In this document: in pieces, positions 42,100-53,752 of the stretch
Layout: each line of letters opens with the position of its first letter
How positions within the stretch are numbered: position 1 is the first letter of the stretch
Assembly: GCA_003508835.1 (NCBI GenBank)
Contig: PUFA01000164.1
Span: forward strand, 3,006,001-3,070,000
DNA length: 64,000 bases
Reading direction: 5' to 3'
DNA from: Eonycteris spelaea
Taxonomy: Eukaryota > Chordata > Mammalia > Chiroptera > Pteropodidae
Position numbers and translations under genes: made by a program
The notes under the pieces: model-generated
The model's database searches: none
The model's input: only the letters and a program-made list of their open reading frames with translations
Told to the model about the DNA's origin: nothing

Positions 42100-43960
42100 C
42101 CAAATGTTTATATAAACTTTTAATTGAATTATAACATGTATGATGAAGAGGGTAAATGGCAAAGTTCTATGAAATATCATACTGTGAACATACTTAAGTA
42201 ACTACTACCTAGGTCAAAAGATAGAAAATTACTAGCAAGAATCCCTAGAATTACCAGCAACACAAATGTGCAGTTCCATACCTCCTTCATTTTAATTCAA
42301 TATTATGTTTTCACACCATCTTTTTTATTGACTATAATAGCAGTTTGTTCAGGTTCAAGATACATCATTATATTAATATTTCATAAATTATTTTTCTAGA
42401 GTTGGTGTTTATTTTGGTACTATTATGAATATTGCTATTATAAACATGCTTGTACATATTTTTGGTGCATGAACATTTTCATTTCCATTGGGGATTTAAC
42501 ACAAATATAGAGTTCTCTATATTTGGGATATGTGCTCTGTTGGTTAAATCTGATGCAAAAATTTTACTTTTCCTTTCAGTATCTTACATTTTTACTTTTT
42601 TGAGAATTTTTATGAGTTTATTTAAGTCAAACTGAAGACATATGCCAGGAAGCAAGATCTCAAATGCTCCACATTTTTCCTTTCTTAATAGTGCCTAATG
42701 ATCATGTAAATTCTTAATTTTAATGTACACCAAATGGTCTTTTACTTAATAATTCATATTTTGTTATTGTTCCTTTTCTACTCCATGTTTGAAAATATTA
42801 TTTTACTACTGACATTTATCTCTACAATCCACTGGGAATCTTTTTTGTCATAGTCTCAGGTATGTATGAATTTTTTTCCTTATGAAAATCCAGTTGACTA
42901 AGGGACATGAGTGGAAAAGAAATTACCCATTCTCCACTGTTCTGCAATATCACTTCCATCATAAATCATGTCTTTATACATGTGGGTCTGTGTTTAGACT
43001 CTATTCTGTTTTATTGGTCAATCTTTCTTTGTACAAGTACATCAATGTCTTAAAATCTACTCTAAAAACACAGTATTTCATACCCAGTAGAGCAAGTCCT
43101 CCAACTTGGGTTTTTACCCCCTCAACATTGTTTTGGCTCTAGGTGTGTGTTCATGTACGTGAGCATGTGCATATGTGCGTTTACATGTGTATTACAGGAT
43201 TCAGACTGGTTTTCATATTTCATGTCTTATACTGGTATTATAAATTTTGGTATCAATATTAAGCTGTCCTTATATTCTTTCAGAAAGTTTGTGTAATATT
43301 AACGTCATATTTACCCTTCATATATGGTAGAATTTACTAGTCCAGCCACCTGGGTTTGGAGTTTTCTTTGAGGAAGTTATGAAAGTTCAATGTATTTAAT
43401 ATAACATAGCTATCTATGTATTTTTAAAATTTTAGAATTTTTAAAATTTAATCTATATTTTCTAAAGTTTGGCATAAAATATTTCATAATTTCTTCATTA
43501 TATCTTTATTGGTGTTAGAAATCTAATGATGTCTCTCTTTTGTATTGAGTATTTGTGCTTTTTCTCATTTTATTTGTTTTGTACATAAATCTTGACAGGG
43601 GATAGTAAATTTCAAAGAACACACTTTTGCTAACTGTTGATAGTCATAATTCTCTATTTGTTTTCGACTTCATTAACTTCTCTCTTAAATCCACAATTTT
43701 CTTTAACTTTCTTTGGAATTTATTTACTTTTCTGTTTCTAAGGTCTTTAATCTAAAATATGCTCTCAAGATTGTAAGTTTTCCTTTAAGAATTAATTTAG
43801 CCATGTTTAACAAATGCTATTTTTCATTGTCATATGTTCAAAATATGTTCTCATTTTGGTTCCAATTTTTTCCTTCAGTTAAATAGTTATTCAGAATTGT
43901 GTTACAATTTACAAATATACACACATTTTCTTTTTTTTAAATATTATAAAATATAAAAGC
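42100..43960 (-). mobile_element. Old L1M (L1M4/M5-like) 3' UTR and ORF2, antisense
   Basis: Plus-strand sequence runs through antisense L1 landmarks: 'ttaattgaattataacatgta', 'ggtcaaaagatagaaaattactagca', 'ggtactattatgaatattgctattataaacatgcttgtacat', 'cctatgaaaatccagttgacta', 'tctattctgttttattggtcaatctttctttgtac', 'gagcaagtcctccaacttgg', 'gtagaatttactagtccagccacctggg' and 'ttttcgacttcattaacttctctcttaa'. About 1.85 kb, heavily mutated, in the gene's sense orientation. Confidence 0.75.
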
Positions 43961-44558
43961 TCAAATCAAACTTGTTCAAAGAATATATTCTGTTTGTTTT
44001 TAACTCTTTAAAATGTATTGCCTAGGCTGCAAAGCCCAGCATAAGCCAATTTTAGTACTGTTTTCATGACCTTTGAAAGTCTGTGGTTAAGTGCAGTATT
44101 CTATACATGTGAATGTGTTCAGCTTTTATACACACATACACAAAGGCATACATTTAGCCACATTTCTAGTGAATACAAAATGAGAACAATTAAAAAATTA
44201 AGCCCTATCTATGCCTTTTTTCCCCCTTAAAAATATATTTACAGATATTCTTTGCATTCTTGATATAAACTTAATACAATTAAAACCAAGTGCAGCCATG
44301 TAAGCAATATTGAGGCCTTTACAAAGAAAGTGTTAAGTTTTTTTTTTGAAAAGATCAATAATATTCCCTATATTAAGAACATGGTAAAGAAAATGTGTTG
44401 GACATTTTTAGAACCCATTTGATATTCTTGAATTCTGTATTTGAAAGCAAACCAGAAGCTTTCTGGGTTAATTACTTCTTACAATTAAACTGTTAAAAAT
44501 ATCTTAGGGAGGATATAGCTTCTAGGAAGCTATTCATTAACTGATAAAAATAAAAAGC
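43961..44558. other. Intronic DNA, no feature recognised
   Basis: Unique AT-rich sequence between two head-to-head L1 copies; may include the unrecognisable 5' remainder of the L1M. Confidence 0.4.
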
Positions 44559-45479
44559 AGAGCATCATGGTGGTGTGAGTAGACACCTTTATATCTCCCC
44601 TTAAATTTACAACTATTCAAACATCTATAACCCAGAAAACTTTCCTCTGCTCAACATACTCATATTTCTGAGAGATCCATACATTGGTACATCTGAAGAT
44701 GGACATATTGGAATGCACAGGGGAAGCAGGACTGCGGGAAGGACAGAGACTATGCCTACAGATGTGATACTCCAGCTCTCAATGTTGAGATGGCAGTTCC
44801 AGCCAATGTGGTAGAAGTAGAAGAGTCAGGGTTTAGCCCCGACACTATGGCCCAGTGGAGTGTAAGTGGAGAAGAAGTGGTGTCAGCACCCCAAAATCTG
44901 GCTCACTTCCCTGGCTGCAGTAGAGCCCATTCACAGCAGTGGAGATATGTCTAGTCTTCCAGCTATAGCACAACAGCTCCAGCAGGCATAGGGAACAAAC
45001 TAACAGCATGGCAGGCTCATAAAACTGGCTCCAACCACTACCACATCCTTTCACCATGGTAATGGTGCCTCAAGGTTTAGGCAAACTGGTCGTGTGGCTA
45101 CCCACCACCCCAGTCACCCAGGCAGTGACTCCAATAACCAAGCAATGCCATCCCACCCACCACAATCTCAGAGGTATAAGTAGCACAGGTAAGAGAAAAT
45201 AAAAACTTGCATTCTAGCTCCATCTACTAAAAATGGGGGGGCTCTAATTATCAATCTGCTGAATTGTTAAATGCAAAAATCAAAATGGTACCTAAATAAG
45301 AAATGGGTTTACTACTTAAAATGCAAAAAGCACCACCAGAGGAAGAACTCACCAAGCACCAGGAACAATGAAAGCAACAGGTAACACAGAAAGAAAATGA
45401 CAATTCTCCAGAATTCAAACTCAAAGTCATGAAAAATTGTAATTTAAACGACAAAGAATGCAAGATTGTCATTATGAAG

Positions 45480-46262
45480 AAATCCAGTGAGATATAAGAA
45501 AACTCAGAAAGGCAATTTAATGAGCTCAGGAATAAATTAATGAACAAAAGGATACTGAAGAGATCTAAACTACAAAAACAATCAAACAGAAATTTTGGTG
45601 TTGAAAAAACTCAAAATGAGAGGAAGAATGCATTAGAGAGCATTGAAAATAGAGCAGACCAGGTGGATGAGAGATTTAGAGAGCTTGAGAATGGAAACCT
45701 CAAAATAATTAATGCAAAAGTTGAGAGAGAACTAAGAGTTTAAATAAAATGAAAGAACTCTGTGAGAAGTATCTGGCTCCATTAGAAAAGGTAACATAAG
45801 GATAATGAGTATACCAAAAGGAGACGAGAAGGAGAAGGGAATTGAGAGTATATTCAAAAAAATAACTGATGAGAACTTCCCAAACTTATGGAAAGAACTG
45901 GGCATGCAATACAAGAAGCTAATAGAACACTTAATTATCTCAACACAAAAAGATCTTCTCCAACATGTTATATTAAAACTCAAAAGTTAATGACAAAGAA
46001 AGAATTTTCCAGGAAGATTAGGGGTAAGGGAGAGATTGTAACCTACAAACTAAACTCCATTAGATTATGATCAGATTTCTCAGTCAGAATACTACCAGCC
46101 AGGAGGGGATGGAATACTATATTCAAAATATTGAAAGACAGAAAATCACTAGCACAAATAATATATCCAGCAAAGTTATCCTATGAATACAAAGGAGAAA
46201 TAAAGGCTTTCCCAGATAAACAAAAGCTGAAGGAATTTACCAGCACAAGGTTTGCATTATAA
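45480..46262 (+). pseudogene. L1 ORF1 remnant
   Basis: Frame 45540-45743 carries a coiled-coil-like segment 'ALESIENRADQVDERFRELE' (heptad-patterned, as in ORF1p trimers). Frame 45805-45990 has 'ITDENFPNLWKELGMQ', the conserved C-terminal 'AENFPNL' region. At 46215-46245 it keeps 'DKQKLKEFTSTRF'. The pieces lie in different frames, so the protein is broken. Confidence 0.85.
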
Positions 46263-46689
46263 GAAATGTTAGAAGGAGCTCTTCTACTGAAACAAAAAGT
46301 CAAAATGATACAAATCTTTAAGATGACAAACAGATAGAAGCAGGAAATTGAAACTCTATTTCAGAATAGGATGCTAAACACTTATAACATAAAGGTTAAA
46401 AGGAAAGAATGCATTAAAAATTACAGTTATTGCAATTTGGTAACAAATGCACACAATAAAAAGGAATAATTTCTACAAACAAAAACATAAAAGGGGAAGA
46501 GAAAAAGAATGGAATTGCTATAGGCAAATAAATATAAGATGGTAATCAGAGCTAAGATAGGAAACTAAAAAAAGAGGAATGGAGAAAAAGGTCATAGAAT
46601 ATCACCAAATTAAAATAGAAAACAGAAATAGAATAGAAGAGCAAAGAAACAATAAAGAGCAATCAAAAAACAAAAGTGTAAAATAGCAG

Positions 46690-49600
46690 TAAATCCTCAT
46701 GTATCAATAACCACTCTAAAAGTAAATGGACCAAATCTACCAATCAAAACGTACAAAGTAGCAGGCTGAATTAAGAAACAAGAGCCAACTATATGCTGCC
46801 TTCAAAATATCCATCTAAGTTCAAAAGACAAACCTAGGCTCAAAGTGAAGGGGTTAAAAGATGATACTTGATGCAAACAGTATCCAGAGAAAAGTAGGTG
46901 TAGCTATACTTATATCAGACAAAATAGATTTCAAGAAAAAACTGTAACAAGAAACAAAGATGGATATTTTATAAATATAAAGGAGCCAATCCATCAAGAA
47001 GACAGAACATTTATTAAAATATATGCAACCAACCTGGGAGCACCAAAATATATAAAGCAATTAGCAGCACATGTAAAGGACAAATAGATAGCAACACAAT
47101 AATAGTAGGAGCTTTTAACAGACTAACTAACACTTATTAAGAGACATCTAGAAAGAAAGTCACTAGGAAATATTAGCCTTAAATGACACATTAGATTACA
47201 TGAACTTAGTAGGTATTAATAAAACTTTCCATCCCAAAACAACAGAATACACATGCTTCTCAAGTGAACATGAAACATTCTCAAGAACAGACCATATATT
47301 GGGACACAAAACAAGTCTGAATACATTTAAGAAGACTGAAATCATATCAAGCATCTTTTCAACCATAAAGGTATGAAACTGGAAGTTGAAAGGAAGAAAG
47401 CTGGAAAATTCACAAAATGTGGAGATAAAAAACATGCTACTGAACAACAATTAGGTTAATGAAGAAATGAGTTGAAATCAAAGATACAGAGATGAATGAA
47501 AATAAAAATATGATATATCAAAATCTTTGAGATGCAGTTAAAGCAGTGCTAAGATGGAAGTTTATATCAATATAGGCCTTCACCAGTAAACAAGAAAAAT
47601 CTCAAATAAACAATCCAACATTTCATCCGAAGGAACTAGAAAAAGAACAACAAAATAAACCCAAAGTGAATATAAGGAAAGAAATAATAAAAATCATAGT
47701 ATAAATAAATGAAATAGAGAATAAAAGACAAATAGAAAAAAATAATGAAGTGCTGGTTCTTTGAAAAGATAAACTAAACTGACAAACCTTCAGCTAGACT
47801 CACTGAGTTAAAGAGAGAAGACTCAAATAAAAATCTAAAACGAAAGAGGGAACATTACAATGGATGCCACAGAAATAGATGGCTTCTAAAAGAATTCTAT
47901 GAAAAGCTATATACCATCAAATTGGACATCCTAGAAGAAATGGACAAATTCTTAGACGGATACAACCTTCCTAGACTGAATCATGAAGAATTAGAAAACC
48001 TGAATATATTGAGTAAGGAAGTTAAAGCAGTAATCAAAAATCTCCCCCAACTCAAAACAAAATCCGGGACCAGATGGCCTCACCGGTGAATTCTATGAAA
48101 TGTTCAAAGAAGATTTAAGACCTGTCCTTCTCAAACTTTTCCACAAAATTGAGGAGGAAATGCTTCTTAACTCATTTTATGAGACCAGCATTATCTTGAC
48201 ACCAAAACCAGGCAAGTACACACACAAAAGAAAATTTTAGGCCAATATCTCTGATAAATATAGATGTAAAAATGCTCCATAAAATACTCACCAATAGAAT
48301 AGACTACATTGAAAGGTTCCACACTACAATGCAGTGGGATTCATTCCAGGGATGCAAAGATGGTTTGACATATGCAAATCAGTCGGTGTGATGCACCACA
48401 TTTATAAAATGAAGGATAAAATTATAAGATCACCTCAATAGAAACAGAAAAAGCATTTGTCAAGATACAACATCCATTTATGATTAAAATTTTCAATAAA
48501 ATGGATATAAAAAGAAAGTATCTCAACAGAAAAAGGCCAAATATGCCAAACCCATAGCTAACATGATACTCAATGGTGAAAAAGAGAAAGCGCTTCCTCT
48601 AAGATCAAGAAAAAGACTAGGATGCCCAATTTCATCACTTTTATTCAATATAAGTCGTAATCAGAGTAATTAGGCAAGAAAAGGAAATAAAAGACATCCC
48701 AATTGGAAAGGAAGAAATAAAACTGTCACCATTTGTAGATGATATAATTTTATACAGAGAAAACCATAAAGACACCACCTAAAGCAATTAGAAATAATAA
48801 ATGAATATAGTAGTTACAGAGAACAAAATCAATATACATAAGTATGTTGTTTCTATATACTAACAACAAACTATCAGAAAGAGAAATGAAGGAAACAATC
48901 CCATTTACAATCACAACAAAAAGGATACCTAGGAATAAATTTAACAAAGAGGGTCAAAGACACATACAATGGAAATGACAAGATACTGTTGAAAGAAATA
49001 GAAGACTCAAAGAAATGAAAAGATATTCCATGTTCTTGGATTGGAGTAAGTAACATTTTCAAGATGTCCATTTTACCTAAAGCAATCTAAGAATTCAAAG
49101 CAATTCCTATAAAAATCCCAATGTCATTTTTCATGGAAATAGAGCAGAAAAACACCCTAAAATTTGTATGGAAACACAAAAAATCTGGAATAGTCCAACA
49201 ATACTGAAAAACACGAAGCCAAAGATACAACATTCCCCAATTTCACACTACAAAGCTATAGTAATCAAAATACACAGAGAAAAGACACAGAGAAATTGGA
49301 CAGATTTGAGAGCCCAGAAATAAACCCACACATGTATGGACAACTAACGTACAATGGAGGGGTCAAGAATACACAATGGCAAAAGTCTCTTCAATACAGT
49401 GTTGGGAAAACTGTATAGTCATATGCAAAAGAAAGAAACTAGACTATTACTCATACTGTATACACCAATTAACTAAAAATGGATTAAACATTGGACATTG
49501 GTCTTAATGGTGTTTTGTGAATTTGACTCCAAAGGTAAGGAAAACAAAAGCTGAAATAAGCAAATGAGACTACATCAAACTAAAAAGCTTCTGCACAGCA

Positions 49601-50035
49601 AAGAAAACCATCAAGAAAACAAAAAGGCAACCAATGGAATGGGAGAAGATATTTGCAAATTATAGTTCTGATAAAGGGTTAACATCATCTATATATTATC
49701 TGTATATGTATACATACACATATATACTGACATATATATATATATATATATATAAAATACAATAAAAAAAGGCAGAGGATCTGAAGAGACATTTTTCCTA
49801 GGAAGACAGAGAAGGCCGATAAATGAAAAGGTGTTCAACATCACTAATTATTAGGAAAATACAAATCAAAACCATAATGAGAAATCACCTCACATGTATT
49901 AGAATGGTTATCATCAAAGAGACAAGAAATAACAAGCGTCAGAGAGGATGTGAAGAAAAGGGAACCCTTGTACGTTATTGTTGGCATTGTAAATTGGTGC
50001 AGCCGCTATGGTAAACTGTATGATTTCTTAAAAAA
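46690..50035 (+). pseudogene. L1 ORF2 remnant with intact FVDD motif but interrupted frame
   Basis: Starts 'SITTLKVNGPNLPIK' (endonuclease N-terminus) at about 46704. An in-frame TGA at 46767-46769 replaces the usual tryptophan (VAGW). The reverse-transcriptase active site reads '[11 protein letters not shown]' at 48723-48755, i.e. F-V-D-D with both aspartates kept. The C-terminal Cys region is represented by '…RGCEEKGTLVRYCWHCKLVQPLW' fragments near 49940-50014. Many further stops and indels exist. The small frames from 46854 to 50014 on both strands are by-products. Confidence 0.88.
49689..49754. repeat. TA/CATA microsatellite in L1 ORF2
   Basis: 'ctatatattatctgtatatgtatacatacacatatatac … (TA)11'. 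It sits where L1s read 'aatatataaagaac' after 'gggttaa', so it is an internal expansion. Confidence 0.9.
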
Positions 50036-50655
50036 ATAAGAATAGAATTACCATATGTTCTAGCAATTCTACTTCTGAGTATTTTTCCAAAACTATGAAA
50101 ACACTAATTTGAAAATATATACCTTATGTCCATTTCAGAATTAATTACAATAGCCGAGATAGAGAAATAACCTGATTCAATTGATGGATGAATGGCTAAA
50201 GAAGATGTGGTATATATACAGTGAAATACTACTCAGCCATAAAAAAGATGAAATATTTCCATTTACAACAACAACGAATGGATCTTGAGGGTATTATGCT
50301 AAGTGATATAAATGAACCAGAAAAGGACAAGAGCCAGAAAAGGACAAAAACCACATGTCTTTACTCATGTGTAGAATATAAAACAAAAGTAACTAACAAA
50401 ACAAAACAAAAACAAACTCATAGATATGGACATCAAAATGTTGGTTACCAGAGGGAAAGGGGGTATGGAGAGGATGAAATGGGCAAAAATGTCAAATACA
50501 TATGAACCGAAGGAAAGTAGACTTTTAATGGTGACCATGCAATAAAGTATACAGATAGGTAATTACAATGTTGTGTACCTGAAATATATGTACGTTATTA
50601 ACTAATGTCACCTCAACAAAAACAAGACAAATAAATTTAAAAAATGAAAAATACA

Positions 50656-51339
50656 ACTACTTCGACTCAACGTATAAATTTTAATGTTTGGAAAATAACT
50701 TGTACTGTTCTGTGATATTAAAATAGCAATACAATTACACATGAACACTTTCTTAATAAACTTATTGCTTATATTTCATAAAGCAAATAAAACCTATTTA
50801 GATACCAAACATGTTTGTTTGGTCTTTGGTTATAATGACTGAAAGGGTAACTTAAAAATAACATATATGAACTTGTATTTTTTCTCTGATTACAGAAGCA
50901 ACATAAAATTTACTATGAAAGAATTTTTTAAAAAATAAATGTATCCAACATCTAACAGTTAAAGACAACAAGCCTAAATAAACTCATTTGTGCTAAGCTC
51001 CCACATTACCAAAGCAAGACAACTTAAAGTTTCAGAGCTCCTAGAAATGGAATCTTAAACCACCACTCAAATAGGATTCTTCTTATCAATAGTAGTTAGG
51101 TAATCTGCCAGATAATCCACTGCCATTCCCTATATGGGAAGTAATCTTGCAATAACCAATCTGCTTTTTTTGCCTAGTCCACCTTCCTTATTCCTGCTCC
51201 CTTCTGCCTATGAAATGTCTTAGCTTTATATAGCTCTTCAGAACTCCTTTCTATCTGCAAGGTTGCTCCATGATTCATGAATTATTCAATGCAACTAGTA
51301 AAATTTTTAAAATTTACTCAGTTGAATTTTGTTTTTAAA
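50656..51339. other. Intronic DNA, no feature recognised
   Basis: 50880-50955 may be a degraded old-L1 3' piece. 51160-51240 is slightly GC-richer. No gene. Confidence 0.35.
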
Positions 51340-51775
51340 TATAAACAACTAGGTGGTCATACTCTGAATCTTCATCACTTGGCTTTTACAATATCAATAA
51401 ACTATAAGTTAGTAACTATATATCTGCATTAAACTTTTTTTATTTGCATAATTTTATTTTATATGGCTATATAACAATTTAAACAAAACATCGTTGGATA
51501 TTTAATTTATAAGATCTTGAAATAATAAATAATTATGAAATAATTTATTCTTGCAAAGTTATCTCACCCTTATTTCATTATTTTCTTAGGAAGTAGTCCT
51601 AGAAGTGAATTGTTGAGTCAAATTATAGGCAATTTTCAATATTTATGTTTAAATTGCTGGATTATACTCTAGAAACTATTCCAGTTAGCATTGTTGGAGT
51701 ACCAAATATTTTATATTTATATTCATATAATAAGATCTATCAGTATTTTCAATATACCTGTGCGTAAAAAACCTT
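51340..51775 (-). mobile_element. Old L1M 3' region, antisense
   Basis: 'tttattttatatggctatataacaatttaaac … gttggatatttaatttataagatcttg … cttaggaagtagtcctagaagtgaattgttgagtcaaattataggcaattttc' follows the antisense L1M order (ctgcatagtattcca… ttggacatttagg… ggataaattcctagaagtggaattgctgggtcaaaggg). Confidence 0.7.
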
Positions 51776-51789
51776 TCCATTCAAGAATT

Positions 51790-51826
51790 AAAAAAAAAAT
51801 ATATATATATACACACATATTTGTTT
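51790..51826. repeat. A-run and (TA)n/(CA)n
   Basis: A9 followed by (TA)7 and 'cacacatattt'. Confidence 0.8.
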
Positions 51827-52724
51827 ATATTTTATGTTTATAGACAGGCTTGAAGGTCACTGATACTTCACAATAAGATTTTATGTATGTAGCAATATTT
51901 TTTCACTTTGTACTTTATAGTTTTTCACTGTAATATTTGAAACCAATTATACTGCTTTAACTATTACAGTGGCACAATTTATTTTAATATTTGGTATGTC
52001 AACTATCCTCTCTTACAACTCTTCAAAGATTTTCTTGACATTTTGAGATGTTTACCATTTAGAATCTATTTTTTTATTCCAAAAATTGTCAGTGGTGTTT
52101 TTATCAAGAATAGAAATTATTCTATGTTCTAAAATTTAAAGGGACATACATATATGCACATACATATATGTACATACATATACACACATTAATGTGCACA
52201 CACACACACCTGCATATATATATTTAAAATATATATACACATATTTATAGTATTTTTATTATAAATTAGAATATTTTATTCAATGGGAAGAACATTTTCT
52301 ACCCATTTGTTTCTTCATCCATCTGTGCTTAGTCTATAATTTAATTGTGGCCTTTATCCTTGTGGAATTACTTAGAGAATAATGAAAAATGTGACATATA
52401 ATATATATTAATTTAATACACAATTGTACTAAGTTTTGTAGCACTGACTATGATACAATATAAAGTCAGAAATAGTTCAGAATTGAATCTTGCATGAAGA
52501 TGATTATAATAAGAGAGAGAAGAATAATAGATGTTACAGATGTGAGATTTTGCGTGAGGATGAAAAGTCAGAAATAAATGATTAGTGGAGTTTTAACAGC
52601 TTTTTCTGCCTATATTTGAGAATTAGAGTTCAGTTCAATACCACATATTTAAGCTTCTCTACTTTGAACATGTGGGATATGTTACATTCTGTATGGAGGT
52701 TAGTATTTCATTCACTACAATGTC
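51827..52724. other. AT-rich intronic DNA with a TA/CATA array
   Basis: Otherwise unique; 52146-52250 is a compound 'catacatatatg/tacacaca/(TA)n' array. No gene. Confidence 0.45.
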
Positions 52725-52830
52725 AACAGCATGAAGACAGGCCTTTGTTATGTTACTACCTAATCCTCACACCTAGAATAGGTCCTTATATGTGGCAAAT
52801 ACTACATATAGTATGTGTTGAATACTGAGC
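52725..52830 (+). mobile_element. L2 3' tail fragment
   Basis: 'gcatgaagacaggcctttgttatgttactacctaatcctcacacctagaataggtccttatatgtggcaaatactacatatagtatgtgttgaat' matches L2 '…gagggcagggacc…ccagcgcctagcacagtgcctggcacatagtaggtgctcaataaatgttgaat'. Confidence 0.55.
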
Positions 52831-52904
52831 AGTTTTTCAAGACACTGTTTGAAATATATTAAATGCTTAGTGAATGATATATTTTCATTTTGAAGATAGC
52901 ATGT

Positions 52905-53345
52905 ACTTAATTTTTTCCAGTTACAAGGATTTATTAGAAAACATTTTATAAAATGCTGAAAACACAAAAAAGGAAAAGGACCAGAACCTGCATTTATCCC
53001 AGACAGAACCATTATTATTTTATTACAATTTAAAACTTTCATTTTATTATAGAATTTTCCCCAAAGTTGAGAATATAACATATAAACTCATTCATAGTTT
53101 GTCTTCTTTGTTAATTTAATGAATGTACAGTAGTTGTTTATATGTTTGCACTAAATTTTTTCTAAAATGTCCAATCATTGGTTATTTGGGTGTCTTTTTT
53201 TATATTTTTTTTTCACTGTTTTCTATAGACTATATTGTAAGCCTGTTTTATATATCCTAATACACATATCAATTTATTTTGTTAGGAAAATTTCTAGAAG
53301 TTGATTTTTAGTATATTAGCTTTCTCTATACTTATTTTGTTTACT
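52905..53345 (-). mobile_element. Old L1M 3' region, antisense
   Basis: 'agttacaaggatttattagaaaacattttataaaatgctgaaaacac … tttatcccagacagaaccattattattttatt … atgtccaatcattggttatttgggtgtc … ttgttaggaaaatttctagaagttgattt'. Same antisense L1M landmarks as 51340-51775. Confidence 0.65.
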
Positions 53346-53390
53346 CCTAAATTTTCTTCAGAAATTTTTCTCAATTTTCTGTTAGTTTTA

Positions 53391-53752
53391 TGTGACAATT
53401 TAATTAAACTATAGTCCCCTGTTATTCAATCAAACTCTAATTTGTGTTGCTATGAAACATTTTGCAGATGTGGTTAACTTCTACATCTATAATCAGTTGA
53501 CTTTAAATAAATGAGATTCTCTCCACAATGTGGGTGGACCTCGCCCAATCAAATGAAAAGCTTCAAGAGCAAAACTGGTTTCCCTGAGGAAGAAGAGATT
53601 CCACCTGTGGGTTGCAAGATCAGTTCCTGCTCAAAAGTTTCCAGCCTGATGCCACACCTGCATAAACCAATTCCTTGAAATAAATCTCTCAATATATATG
53701 TTCTGCTGGATTGTTTTCCCTGGTAAAACCCTGACTTATATAGATTTTGGTA
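53391..53752 (+). mobile_element. Solo LTR, ERVL/MaLR-type (MLT1/MLT2-like)
   Basis: 'gaaacattttgcagatgtggttaac', 'gtgggtggacctcgcccaatcaaatgaaaagcttcaagagcaaaactggtttccctgagg', 'aaccaattccttgaaataaatctctc' (AATAAA) and 'ctgctggattgttttccctggtaaaaccctgacttatata'. These are landmark blocks of an ERVL-related LTR ending '…ctctggagaaccctgactaata'. Exact subfamily uncertain. Confidence 0.8.

Larger units (their letters stand above)
44559..50655 (+). mobile_element. LINE-1, near full-length (6.1 kb)
   Basis: Begins 'agagcatcatggtggtgtgagtagacacctttatatctcccctt' (L1 5' UTR), then ORF1 (about 45480-46260), ORF2 (about 46690-50035) and a 3' UTR. The 3' end is 'acaatgttgtgtacctgaaatatatgtacgttattaactaatgtcacctcaac' plus an A-rich tail. 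The reverse complement of this tail opens the minus-strand L1 at 6064. It is disrupted by stops and frameshifts, so it cannot retrotranspose. Antisense to the host gene. Confidence 0.95.
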
